Shown here one piece after another: positions 8,190 through 17,168 of a stretch of 51,486 bases of DNA (its first letter is position 1; each line of letters begins with the position of its first letter). The notes below the pieces were generated by a model. The model was given only the letters and a program-made list of their open reading frames with translations. It was not told where the DNA came from and made no database searches. Location of the stretch: NCBI GenBank assembly GCA_037446575.1, contig JBBIII010000009.1, forward strand, positions 1 through 51,486. The letters are read 5' to 3'. The translations under genes were made by a program, and so were the position numbers. Source of the DNA: JBBIII01 sp037446575. GTDB taxonomy: Bacteria; Bacteroidota; Ignavibacteria; UBA10030.

Positions 8190-10298
8190 TTACCTAAAAA
8201 ATTTATCTCTATTATCGATAATTTCTGCGTTTTCACGTAATGCAATTTGCCAATCAGAAAATACTCTCTGTCGCTTTTCTTGTAAAATCTGAGATCGAAG
8301 AGCTTCTTTTTGTAATCTATAGTATGAGGTATCGAATTCAGACTTGGATAATAGTTTAATAATATAATAACCACGCGAACCTTCAACTGGTTTAGATAGT
8401 TCGCCAGGTTTCAGCGCAAGCGCTGTTCCTATGAAAACCAGATCACGACCGATTCCTGGAGGATATTCAGTTGGTTTGAATGAACCCGTGTTTTGGGCGA
8501 TCAAATTTGGATTTGATTGACCCGTAAGAATTAAATTTGATGATGCAGTTACGGTTTTGTAAAATGAGTCAACCTCTTTATATAAGTTCTTCAATTTTTT
8601 ATTTTTCATCACCATAGGGCGTACTATATTTTTTACCTCTTCTAATGGACGTACTCCTTCATCTCGAATATTAGAGACTTTCGCAACAATGACACCGTTA
8701 CGAACATATAGCGGTTCGCTAATCTCTCCTAATTTATTGTTAAACGCAAAAGTGTTAATTGCATCATTGATGCCAAGGCCTGGAATAGCTCCGGTTTTTT
8801 GAAATTCAGGCGTTTCACGCACATTTAATTGACTGTTTTCTGCGGCTTTCTCGAATCCTTCCTCTTTAGCTAAATAGCTAAATTCTTGCGCATGATGATA
8901 AACAGCTTCGACCGTTTGAGGGCTTGCTTTAATCTTTAAAGCTAGATCGGCGATTTTAACCTCACGTTTATCTTTTCCTTCAATTTTAATAATGTGCCAA
9001 CCGAATTGTGTTCTCACAGGTCCAACAATTTCTCCGACGCGCGCTTTAAATGCGGCATCTGCAAATGGTTTTACCCATCGTTCTTTAGAATTCCAGCCTA
9101 GTTCGCCACCTTGACGCGCCGAACCATAATCTTGACTATTTTCACTCGCTAATTTTGTAAAGTCTGCGCCAGCCCGCGCCTTTGCTAAAAGATCATTTGC
9201 TTTTTGAATAGCTTTTATGCTATCAGGTCCTTGAACTAAATTAATTAGTATGTGACTTGCTTTTACGAATTCAGTTGTTCCTTGCCGTTGATCCAAAATT
9301 TTAATCAGATGAACACCATCATAATCAACAATTGGCCCGACAATGTCTCCCTTCTTTGCCGAAAAAACAGCATTCTCTTTTTTCTGGCTTAATTCTCCGC
9401 GTTTAAAATAAGCATCAGATATTGGAATTTCGGAATAAGTTTTTGCAAGCTCCAAAAAGTCTATTGCTTTAGATTTCGCTTGTTCGAGTAACCTATGAGA
9501 TTCTTCTAAGATAACCGTGCTATCTTCGGTAGAAGCCGATTGATTAAATACTACATATTTTATTTTTCGCGCGGCTTTTACTTTAAAATCCGCAGAGTGC
9601 AATTCATATTGTTCTTTTAAATCGTCATCGGTAATTGTTACAGCGGAATCGGGCACTAATCTATTAATATCGAATAAAACATAATCCGCATTTAAAGTAA
9701 TATTTCTATCAATGAACCGCTGGCGAATTTCTTCTTCGCCTACATTAATAGTAGCCAAAAGAAGACTTTGTAGTTTTATTTGTTTTTGCTGTTGTCTAAT
9801 AATTTCTTCAACTTGTATCCAGGCATCTCTATTTTGCGGATCCATCATTGCCTGATTATATGCATCCCTGCGAAATACGCCAGTCGAGTCTCTAAATTGC
9901 TGGACTAAGAATTCAGGTGGGTTTTGAGAATTTACTATATCTCTAATTTCTTGATCAGATACTGTTATTCCCAACCTTTCGATCTCTTTTTGAATCAAAA
10001 TTTCATCTACCATTTGGTTCCATACTTGCGACCTAATTTGGCGCTCCATTTCTTCATCTACTTCTGTATTTTGCTGTTGTTTTTGATTCTCGACGGCGCG
10101 TTGTACAAGTTCGCTAAATTGTTTATAATATATTTCTTGGTTGTTGATTTTTCCTAAAACATCGTGGCGCCCTTGTCTATCCCTTCGGTCTGAAATATCG
10201 AGCCCCCAATCGAATACAATTAGAATTATAAATACTATTACGGCGCCAGCTATAATAAATTTTGGCGATTTTTCACGAATATCACTTAATACAGCCAT
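8190..10298 (-). CDS. PpiD/SurA-like membrane-anchored peptidyl-prolyl isomerase
   Basis: 702 residues with PpiD layout. A short cytoplasmic N-terminus leads into one membrane helix (about residues 13-30), followed by a SurA-type chaperone region, a degenerate parvulin-like domain (about 225-340), a clear parvulin domain (about 345-455, with ASHILI at its start and GELGW and GWHIIKI later), and a long C-terminal region. Such proteins assist folding of outer-membrane and secreted proteins in the periplasm. AGGAG about ten bases before the ATG is a ribosome site. Its stop is followed by the hairpin that abuts aroK. Upstream, 190 bases separate it from the histidine kinase gene; they hold a flanked dyad (10398-10439). 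Confidence 0.88.
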   Translation of the reverse strand: MAVLSDIREKSPKFIIAGAVIVFIILIVFDWGLDISDRRDRQGRHDVLGKINNQEIYYKQFSELVQRAVENQKQQQNTEVDEEMERQIRSQVWNQMVDEILIQKEIERLGITVSDQEIRDIVNSQNPPEFLVQQFRDSTGVFRRDAYNQAMMDPQNRDAWIQVEEIIRQQQKQIKLQSLLLATINVGEEEIRQRFIDRNITLNADYVLFDINRLVPDSAVTITDDDLKEQYELHSADFKVKAARKIKYVVFNQSASTEDSTVILEESHRLLEQAKSKAIDFLELAKTYSEIPISDAYFKRGELSQKKENAVFSAKKGDIVGPIVDYDGVHLIKILDQRQGTTEFVKASHILINLVQGPDSIKAIQKANDLLAKARAGADFTKLASENSQDYGSARQGGELGWNSKERWVKPFADAAFKARVGEIVGPVRTQFGWHIIKIEGKDKREVKIADLALKIKASPQTVEAVYHHAQEFSYLAKEEGFEKAAENSQLNVRETPEFQKTGAIPGLGINDAINTFAFNNKLGEISEPLYVRNGVIVAKVSNIRDEGVRPLEEVKNIVRPMVMKNKKLKNLYKEVDSFYKTVTASSNLILTGQSNPNLIAQNTGSFKPTEYPPGIGRDLVFIGTALALKPGELSKPVEGSRGYYIIKLLSKSEFDTSYYRLQKEALRSQILQEKRQRVFSDWQIALRENAEIIDNRDKFFR

Positions 10299-10397
10299 TT
10301 CTTTTTAACTCCTATTTCCATTTCTTTATCATAAAAACACTTTTTTACTATTGTAAAATATATGCGAGAATCGCTTGATATGCAATGAATTTCTTGT

Positions 10398-10439
10398 TAA
10401 AGCAGTTCGTAAATTAATTGATTATATCAATAAAGCAGT
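10398..10439. repeat. 9-bp direct repeats flanking a 15-bp dyad upstream of the ppiD-like gene
   Basis: TAAAGCAGT occurs at 10398-10406 and again at 10431-10439. Between them lies the perfect dyad ATTGAT-TAT-ATCAAT (10417-10431, sharing one base with the second copy). The element is about 100 bases upstream of the foldase start and may be an operator or the footprint of a small insertion. Confidence 0.45.
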
Positions 10440-10489
10440 ATTATCTTATCTCGTTATCTCTAAAGCCCGGAGTTATTTTTAAAGGATTT

Positions 10490-12457
10490 CTATTGTACAA
10501 TTTGTAACAATTGTTTGTGCGAAACAGGATGGATTAAGATAGTCTGAATTTTATTTGTTAAGGAGGGATCCATTTTTTCTGCTTCATGGTCTTTTGCAAT
10601 TAAGAGGGTTTGCATTTGAGGATAATTATTAGAAACGAACTCAATAAGTTCTGGTGTGATATTATTTTGAATGCCATCAAATATTATAGTTTTTACTTTT
10701 TCATAATTTTGAATCAGCGCCCTACTTAATTCTTCTTTTCCACCTGCAAGTATAACATCGTAATCATTTTTTTCTAAATCTTCTATGAATTCTTGTGAAT
10801 ACTCATCTTCAGAAATTATCACGAAAATAATTTTCTTTTGTATATCGCTTAAACGCTTTTCTCGGTCAGATGCTTCAGTTCTATCCTGTGCAATTGGGAT
10901 ATATACACTAAAAGTCGAACCTTTTCCTACAATACTGTCAACAGTCATAAATCCTTTATGTCCTTTTATTATACCTTGAGTTATTGAAAGACCAAGCCCT
11001 GTTCCTTTTCCAATTTCTTTTGTTGTGTAAAAAGGTTCAAAGATTTTATGTACATCCTTTAAAGGAATACCTAATCCGGTATCGCTAATGCTGAATACAA
11101 CATATTCCCCCTCTTTTGCATCGGGATTATTACTTGCCATAACATGATCTACATACGTATTTTTAACATTAAAAGTCAGTTCTCCGCCATTTGGCATAGC
11201 GTCTCTTGCATTTACGCATAGATTAATTAATACTTGCTGAAGCTGAGTTGGATCTCCTTTAATATTAGGAAGGTTTTCAGTCATTCGGGTTTGCAAGCTA
11301 ATACTATCAGGGATTAACTGATTTAAATGATTTGTAACATCTTTGATAAGTTTTCTTGTATTTAAAATAATTGGATCTCCTTTTACACCTTTAACAAAGG
11401 AAAGCACTCTGTAGACCATTTCTGTTCCGTATTTTACGCTGGATTCTAATGCTTTTAACAATCTTATACTTTGCTGATCCTGAAGTTTTCTTTTTAGAAC
11501 ATTTAATCCTATTAAGACCGGCGACAGTGCATTACTTAAATCATGTGCAATACCGCTTGCAAAAATGCCGATACTTTCTAATCGTTGAGCTTTTAGAAAA
11601 TGCGCTTCTAATCTTTTCAGTTCTGTTATATCCGAACAAACTTGAAGTATCCCTATAGGTTCATTATTAAAATTTTTAACTATTGTCCATCGACAATGTG
11701 TTATTATTATACTTTCATCTCGTTTTTTTTGATTTAATATTCCAACCCATTCTAAGTTTTGTGTCGTATGTTCGATAGCATTTTTGAAACTCGTTAATTG
11801 TTCTGGTTTATAAATAATATCGGCAATATTCTTCCCTTCTGCCTCGTCGGAAGGATATTGATACAGGCGTTCGGCGCCTTTATTCCAATACTTAATAACG
11901 CCATCGAGATTGGTAACAAAAATTGCATCGCGAGCTTGATCTAATAGTCTAGCTTGTTCGCGGATTTGTTCTTCTGCTTGCCGTCGTTTTGAAATATCGA
12001 TAATAACCGCTTCTAGAAATTTTTCTTTTGTAATTGTAGCAGAAATAGATATCCATAATTCTGTTCCATCGTTAGATAGTATAACAGTTTCATAATCCTT
12101 TATGTTTCCTTCAGAATTTAATTTATCATTGATGTATATTTTATCGGCGGCCGGTAATGACAGTAGAACTTTATTTGCGTCTTCAAACGATTTTGTTTTA
12201 ACTATGTTTGATAATGCTTCATTTGCATCTACAATCTTCCAATCTGAATTTAGGCGAACCATCCCAGCTGGTGAATATTCAAATAAATTTCTGTATTTCT
12301 TTTCACTTATTTCTAATTCTTCCAGTTGGCGTTTACGTAACCTGAGTTCTTTTTGTTTGCTTGTAATAATTGCAATAATAAATCCAACTGTGAGTATTAA
12401 TAAGGCAATCGATCCAAAAATTACAATAAGAAAAATATTGGAGTCTATTTCTTGCAC
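10490..12457 (-). CDS. PAS sensor histidine kinase with degenerate C-terminal receiver
   Basis: 655 residues. One N-terminal membrane helix (about 8-32) is followed by a short coiled coil, two PAS domains (about 52-155 and 170-280), a dimerisation domain with the H-box SGIAHDLSNALSP (His305), and an ATPase domain with N-box (Asn416), DTGLGIP and GTGLGLS motifs. A C-terminal receiver-like domain (about 542-655) keeps an Asp at 594, but His replaces the usual active-site Lys before Pro, so it is probably degenerate. The start is GTG at 12455-12457, with AGGA a few bases upstream, inside the last codons of the 7-TM gene; the two overlap by 13 bases. No separate response regulator is adjacent. 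It senses with cytoplasmic PAS domains and presumably with its 7-TM neighbour. Confidence 0.9.
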   Translation of the reverse strand: MQEIDSNIFLIVIFGSIALLILTVGFIIAIITSKQKELRLRKRQLEELEISEKKYRNLFEYSPAGMVRLNSDWKIVDANEALSNIVKTKSFEDANKVLLSLPAADKIYINDKLNSEGNIKDYETVILSNDGTELWISISATITKEKFLEAVIIDISKRRQAEEQIREQARLLDQARDAIFVTNLDGVIKYWNKGAERLYQYPSDEAEGKNIADIIYKPEQLTSFKNAIEHTTQNLEWVGILNQKKRDESIIITHCRWTIVKNFNNEPIGILQVCSDITELKRLEAHFLKAQRLESIGIFASGIAHDLSNALSPVLIGLNVLKRKLQDQQSIRLLKALESSVKYGTEMVYRVLSFVKGVKGDPIILNTRKLIKDVTNHLNQLIPDSISLQTRMTENLPNIKGDPTQLQQVLINLCVNARDAMPNGGELTFNVKNTYVDHVMASNNPDAKEGEYVVFSISDTGLGIPLKDVHKIFEPFYTTKEIGKGTGLGLSITQGIIKGHKGFMTVDSIVGKGSTFSVYIPIAQDRTEASDREKRLSDIQKKIIFVIISEDEYSQEFIEDLEKNDYDVILAGGKEELSRALIQNYEKVKTIIFDGIQNNITPELIEFVSNNYPQMQTLLIAKDHEAEKMDPSLTNKIQTILIHPVSHKQLLQIVQ

Positions 12458-13077
12458 AAAAATCCTCTTATGTACAAAACGTTAGCTATAATAATTAGCA
12501 CCCAATTTACTTGCCAAACAAGTTTTAAATGTACGTAAGATATTTGCAGCATTATGTTAAATAGAACCACTAAAAACAAACTACCTGTAGAGGATATTAT
12601 AACACCGGAAGCAATCCAAAGTCTCGCATCTTTAGTCCACTTTATCGAATCACCTTTTATTAATTCAATGAATAAAATAATGGAAAGAGTTATTTTAATT
12701 ATTATTGCCGTGCCGGTTGTCCAACTACCAATCAGTTTAAACGATTCGAAAGTAAATTTGCTCACTATCCAAAAAATGATATACAAGATCAATATTATTA
12801 AAATGGATTTTTTTATCTTAGTGTTATCGATCCAATAATAAAAAGCGATACATAATAAATTCAATTCAATTAGTGTGCTAATATGAGAAAACCCAAGATT
12901 AGGTATATTATACATTGCGAGTAATGCCATAAAAATCATATTGCCAGTAGAAAAAAATATAAGGACTGCAAAATTTTTTAATTGTTTGGGGAAGCTTTTA
13001 TAATAAAAGCTTCCCACAAAACAAACCAGCAATTGGCTAAACAGCATTAAGTATGTTAACCAATTATAATATTTCAT
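12445..13077 (-). CDS. Seven-helix membrane protein encoded with a histidine kinase
   Basis: 210 residues, almost entirely seven hydrophobic helices (approximately 8-25, 36-54, 62-82, 90-109, 120-140, 151-175 and 183-207) with short loops. I do not recognise the family. It overlaps the following histidine kinase by 13 bases and starts after a 5-base gap from the small secreted protein gene, so the three are almost certainly translated from one mRNA. The layout suggests it is a membrane input or transport subunit of the sensor. GGAT lies just before its ATG. There are no obvious catalytic residues, so transporter, receptor and anchor all remain possible. Confidence 0.75.
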   Translation of the reverse strand: MKYYNWLTYLMLFSQLLVCFVGSFYYKSFPKQLKNFAVLIFFSTGNMIFMALLAMYNIPNLGFSHISTLIELNLLCIAFYYWIDNTKIKKSILIILILYIIFWIVSKFTFESFKLIGSWTTGTAIIIKITLSIILFIELIKGDSIKWTKDARLWIASGVIISSTGSLFLVVLFNIMLQISYVHLKLVWQVNWVLIIIANVLYIRGFLCKK

Positions 13078-13082
13078 ATATC

Positions 13083-13502
13083 CTATTTAGATAATACGCT
13101 AGTTGGATCGCAAAATGGAGGACAAGGTATGGCTATCTCTGCTATAAACCCAGTCTGAATATCTTGTCCTTTGTTGTCTACGCCAACAATAATTAATGTA
13201 GAAGCGCTATCGTTGGTTTCTGCATAATAATAGCGTATACCAATCACATTCGGCTGAGCCAAAATTTTATCGATGGCATCACGTCCAAAGAAACCGCCGA
13301 TAACGTTTGGCGACTTGCGCATGGTTCTATGATTTTTTATTAAACGAGTAGCCGCAGGAAGGTCAATTTGGTGCTTCTCTTTTCCTGTTAATTTTTGTTC
13401 CTGCATTGCAAATGCGCTTTGGATGGGGCTATTATAAAAAAATAGTAGTCCTGCCCCAACTATTACAGAAATAAATATGGCGAAAGCTATAATACGTTTC
13501 AT
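13083..13502 (-). CDS. Small exported protein with C-terminal CPPxC motif
   Basis: 139 residues with an N-terminal hydrophobic segment (about 4-23) that is a signal peptide or single anchor. The mature part contains a GGFFGRDAIDKIL segment followed by a strand-rich IGIRYYYAE and LIIVGVD core, and ends in CPPFC. I recall similar uncharacterised Bacteroidota-type proteins with this core and a terminal CPPxC but know no function. The two cysteines could form a redox or metal site in the periplasm. AGGAGG five bases before the ATG is the strongest ribosome site seen in this region. It is first in a unit with the 7-TM protein and histidine kinase, so it may act as a periplasmic sensor component. 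Confidence 0.7.
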   Translation of the reverse strand: MKRIIAFAIFISVIVGAGLLFFYNSPIQSAFAMQEQKLTGKEKHQIDLPAATRLIKNHRTMRKSPNVIGGFFGRDAIDKILAQPNVIGIRYYYAETNDSASTLIIVGVDNKGQDIQTGFIAEIAIPCPPFCDPTSVLSK

Positions 13503-13705
13503 AAGTCCTCCTCTTATATAGTAATTAAGATATTTTTAATTAATTATTTCAGGAAAATAGTTCAACACTTAATTTCCCCTTTATGTTTCATTTAAAAACA
13601 TAATGGAAAAAGATACAGTAAATAATGTAAAAAGTAAATCTAAACTTTATCAAATAATCCATTTTAATGCTCCATAACTTTTACATATATTTAGTTAAAA
13701 TTGTT

Positions 13706-15643
13706 ATGATTTCAATTGAAAATATTAGTGTTCGATATGGCGACCGCTCGCTTTTTAAAAATTTAACTGCCACTGTAGGGGCGCATGATCGTATCGGTCT
13801 TGTAGGCGCCAATGGAAGCGGGAAAACAACTCTCTTAAAAATCATTGTTGGTAGCTTACTTCCTGATGCAGGCAAAATGAAAAAAGCTCATTATTTAACT
13901 ACCGGCTATTTACCGCAAGAAGGCGTTAATTCCTCAGGAAAATCTTTATATGAAGAAGCTGAAAAAGCGTTTGAAAACATTAATGATGTTCAGCGTGAAA
14001 TTAGAGAAGCCCAAAGCCAATTAAGCGTTGCTGATTCTTCTTCCGAAGAATATTTAGAAATTCTCGAAATCATCGGCGAGTTACAATATAAATTAGAAGA
14101 CTTAGACGTTTATAGAATGAAATCGAAAATTGAGCGAGTACTGATGGGACTTGGTTTTTCGATGAAAGATTTTACACGATTGACGGATGAATTCAGCGGT
14201 GGCTGGCAAATGCGTATAGCTTTGGCAAAACTACTATTAAAAGAACCTAATTTACTTCTTCTTGATGAACCAACAAATCATCTCGATTTGGAGACTCTCC
14301 AATGGTTTGAAGAATATCTCAAACAATATAAAGGGGCTATAATAATTGTATCTCACGATCGCTCTTTTCTCGATAATCTTACTTCAAAAACATTTGCTCT
14401 TCATAATGAAGGCTTAGAAATCTACAATGGTAATTACTCGTTTTATGAAGTTGAGCGAACAGCGCGTAAGGAACTTTTAAAAAATCAGTTAAAGAATCAA
14501 CAGCAACAAATATTACATACTCAAAGGTTTATTGAGCGATTTCGGTATAAAGCAACAAAAGCGCGTCAAGTGCAAAGCCGTATTAAGCAATTAGAAAAGA
14601 GAGATATTATAGAAATAGAAGAAGATTCCAGCGAAATACATTTCCAATTTTCACAATCGAAACCTTGCGGAAAAGTTGTTATGGAGCTACAAAGGATATG
14701 TAAGAATTATGGCAATTTGGTAGTATTTAAAAATTTAGATTATAAAATCGAAAAAGGAGATCGAATAGCAATAGTAGGAATAAATGGCGCAGGTAAATCG
14801 ACTATTGCAAGAATTTTTGCCGGAGTTGAATCTATCGATTCTGGAAATCGAATTTTAGGACACAATGTTTCTATTTCATATTTCGCTCAGGATCAAGCCG
14901 GTGAATTAGATTTAAGCAAAGATGTTCTACAAACAGTTGAAGAAATAGCGGACTCAGAAACACGCACGCAATTACGCACACTGCTTGGCTCTTTTTTGTT
15001 TCATGGAGATGATGTCTTCAAGCGAGTCTCTGTACTTTCTGGAGGTGAAAAAAGTCGACTTGCTTTAGCAAAAATGTTGCTTTGCCCGGCAAATTTTTTG
15101 GTGATGGACGAACCAACCAATCACCTCGATATGAAATCAAAACAGATATTACAGGAAGCTCTTAGTAATTACGATGGCTCTTTCGCAATTGTATCACACG
15201 ATAGAGCTTTTCTTGATCCTATTGTGAATAAAGTGTTGGAGATAAAACCTGGTTCAACACGAATTTACTTAGGAAATATTTCTGATTATATCGCTAAAAA
15301 GAAAGAAGAAGTAATTGAAAAAGAGACTATTTCTGAAGTGAGCTTAAAGCCAAATAATGATAGTAAAGAAAGCGTGTGGTTAAAAGAAAAAGAAAATCGT
15401 AAGATTATTAATCGTAGAATAAATTTGGCGAAGAAAAAGATTAAGGAAATAGAGGCGGAAATTCAAAAAAAAGAAAATAGAAAAAAAGAATTGGAGACTC
15501 TATTAGCCGACCCTGAAGTTTATAAAAATGGACATATCGCAAAATCGGTCTCGCAAGAATATAAAGACCTCCAGTCGGAAATAGAGAAAATTTACTCTGA
15601 ATGGGCTTTTTTAAACGATGAATTGGGAAAACTCAATCCATAA
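13706..15643 (+). CDS. ABC-F family ATPase
   Basis: 645 residues from this start, with two ABC domains and no membrane part. Domain 1 has Walker A GANGSGKTT, signature FSGGW and Walker B followed by EPTNHLD. Domain 2 has GINGAGKST, LSGGE and DEPTNHLD. The linker between them carries basic helices, and a C-terminal coiled coil (about 565-645) is of the Uup type. ABC-F proteins act on ribosomes, relieving stalls or protecting against antibiotics; which subtype this is cannot be told. The frame extends upstream to an ATG at 13667, but the conserved strand-starting residues begin at the ATG at 13706. It is divergent from the secreted protein gene across about 200 AT-rich bases. Confidence 0.9.
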   Translation: MISIENISVRYGDRSLFKNLTATVGAHDRIGLVGANGSGKTTLLKIIVGSLLPDAGKMKKAHYLTTGYLPQEGVNSSGKSLYEEAEKAFENINDVQREIREAQSQLSVADSSSEEYLEILEIIGELQYKLEDLDVYRMKSKIERVLMGLGFSMKDFTRLTDEFSGGWQMRIALAKLLLKEPNLLLLDEPTNHLDLETLQWFEEYLKQYKGAIIIVSHDRSFLDNLTSKTFALHNEGLEIYNGNYSFYEVERTARKELLKNQLKNQQQQILHTQRFIERFRYKATKARQVQSRIKQLEKRDIIEIEEDSSEIHFQFSQSKPCGKVVMELQRICKNYGNLVVFKNLDYKIEKGDRIAIVGINGAGKSTIARIFAGVESIDSGNRILGHNVSISYFAQDQAGELDLSKDVLQTVEEIADSETRTQLRTLLGSFLFHGDDVFKRVSVLSGGEKSRLALAKMLLCPANFLVMDEPTNHLDMKSKQILQEALSNYDGSFAIVSHDRAFLDPIVNKVLEIKPGSTRIYLGNISDYIAKKKEEVIEKETISEVSLKPNNDSKESVWLKEKENRKIINRRINLAKKKIKEIEAEIQKKENRKKELETLLADPEVYKNGHIAKSVSQEYKDLQSEIEKIYSEWAFLNDELGKLNP

Positions 15644-15676
15644 TTATTTTATTTTTTTAAAAAACCAATAATCAAG

Positions 15677-15705
15677 TTGACACTTGAATTGAGAATTACT
15701 AAACT
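15677..15705 (+). promoter_or_regulatory. Candidate sigma-70-type promoter before the xdh-like genes
   Basis: A perfect TTGACA (15677-15682) is followed after exactly 17 bases by TAAACT (15700-15705), which matches four of six positions of the -10 consensus. It is 33 bases upstream of the ATG at 15738. A better -10-like TATGAT (15709-15714) has the wrong spacing. Prediction only. Confidence 0.35.
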
Positions 15706-15737
15706 TCTTATGATTTAACGAAATTGCAAAGGCATAT

Positions 15738-17168
15738 ATGCAAGATAAAATTTCTTTTGTGTTAGATGGCGAAATCGTTTTTATAGATTTCAATTCCATT
15801 AACACACTAACTCCCACAACTACTGTTCTTAATTATCTGCGTGCTCTTCCAAATCATAAAGGGGTTAAAGAAGGATGCGCAGAAGGAGATTGCGGGGCCT
15901 GCACAGTCGTTATAGGAGAACTAACTGAAGATAGTCGTCTTAGATACAAAAACATAGATTCCTGTATTTACTTCCTCCCGATGCTTCATGGAAAATATTT
16001 AATAACTGTTGAGAATTTAAAAGATGAAAATGGAAAATTACACCCAATTCAATCGGCAATGACAGAAGCTGGGGGCAGTCAATGTGGGTTTTGCACACCG
16101 GGAATTGTTATGTCGTTGTTCTCACTTTATAAAAATGAAAAAGCGCCAACGAGAATACAAATTGAAGATTCTTTAACTGGAAATTTATGCCGATGCACGG
16201 GGTACAAGCCTATTGTAGAAGCAGCCGCTCGTGCTTGTGTTCATAATGGAATAGATCATTTCACCGAGAAAGAACAACATATTATTTCGCTTCTTAAATC
16301 TATTTCACAAGATTCTATCCAAATAAAATCTAATGGACAGGAATATTTTCGTCCTTCAAATTTGAAAGAAGCGCTTTTATTAAAGAAGCAATACCCGAAC
16401 GCAATAATAATTTCTGGCTCAACAGATGTTGCCTTACGTGTTACTAAAGGACACGAAACGTTAAAACAATTAATTGATCTTTCGGCAATTTATGAACTTA
16501 AAAATATAGATGACACGCCAAAATATTTTGCAATTGGGGCAGGAGTTAATCTTAACGATGTCAGTAGAATTATAAAAAAAGATTTTCCTGCTTTATTCGA
16601 GATGTTGTCGGTTTTTGGTTCTCAGCAAATCCGCAACGTTGCCACACTTGGCGGTAATTTAGGAACCGCATCGCCGATTGGTGATTCTCTTCCTATACTT
16701 ATAGCGCACAATGCAAGTTTAATACTAAAGAATTTAACGTCGGAGCGCGAAGTTTTATTAGACGAATACATTATCGGCTATCGGAAAACTATTCAACTTC
16801 CGGATGAATTAATAGTTGCAGTGCGTATTCCGAAATTAGAGAACAATACAATTGTTAAATCTTATAAAATATCAAAAAGAAAAGATTTAGATATCTCAAC
16901 TGTAAGCGCTGGGTTTAGATTAGAGCTTGAGAATAATATTGTTAAGAATATAAAACTTGCTTACGGAGGTATGGCTGAAAAAATTAAAAGAGCCACCAAT
17001 GTAGAACAATTCATTATTGGAAAAGAATGGAATAGAAAAAATGTAGAAAAAGCGATGCGATTGTTTTCGCAAGATTATGCGCCAATTTCAGATGCACGCG
17101 GTTCTGCGGAATTTAGATTAACTGCGGCTAAAAATCTTTTACTAAAATTTTGGGTTGAGACAAAATGA
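15738..17168 (+). CDS. xdhA: Xanthine dehydrogenase-type small subunit (2Fe-2S and FAD)
   Basis: 476 residues combining two [2Fe-2S] domains with an FAD domain, as in bacterial XdhA. The plant-type cluster has Cys47, Cys52, Cys55 and Cys76. The second cluster has Cys116, Cys119, Cys151 and Cys153 (CGFCTPG and LCRCTGY). The FAD-binding part includes ISGSTDVAL and ATLGGNLGTASPIGD. It passes electrons from the molybdenum subunit to NAD+ or another acceptor. Its stop overlaps the start of the large subunit gene by four bases (ATGA), so the two are translationally coupled. AAAGG precedes the ATG. Purine oxidation is likely, but related hydroxylases use other heterocycles or aldehydes. Confidence 0.92.
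   Translation: MQDKISFVLDGEIVFIDFNSINTLTPTTTVLNYLRALPNHKGVKEGCAEGDCGACTVVIGELTEDSRLRYKNIDSCIYFLPMLHGKYLITVENLKDENGKLHPIQSAMTEAGGSQCGFCTPGIVMSLFSLYKNEKAPTRIQIEDSLTGNLCRCTGYKPIVEAAARACVHNGIDHFTEKEQHIISLLKSISQDSIQIKSNGQEYFRPSNLKEALLLKKQYPNAIIISGSTDVALRVTKGHETLKQLIDLSAIYELKNIDDTPKYFAIGAGVNLNDVSRIIKKDFPALFEMLSVFGSQQIRNVATLGGNLGTASPIGDSLPILIAHNASLILKNLTSEREVLLDEYIIGYRKTIQLPDELIVAVRIPKLENNTIVKSYKISKRKDLDISTVSAGFRLELENNIVKNIKLAYGGMAEKIKRATNVEQFIIGKEWNRKNVEKAMRLFSQDYAPISDARGSAEFRLTAAKNLLLKFWVETK

Noticed and set aside
15644..15676. Terminator after the ABC-F gene
   Set aside because: Only a run of T followed by A is present, with no GC-containing stem.
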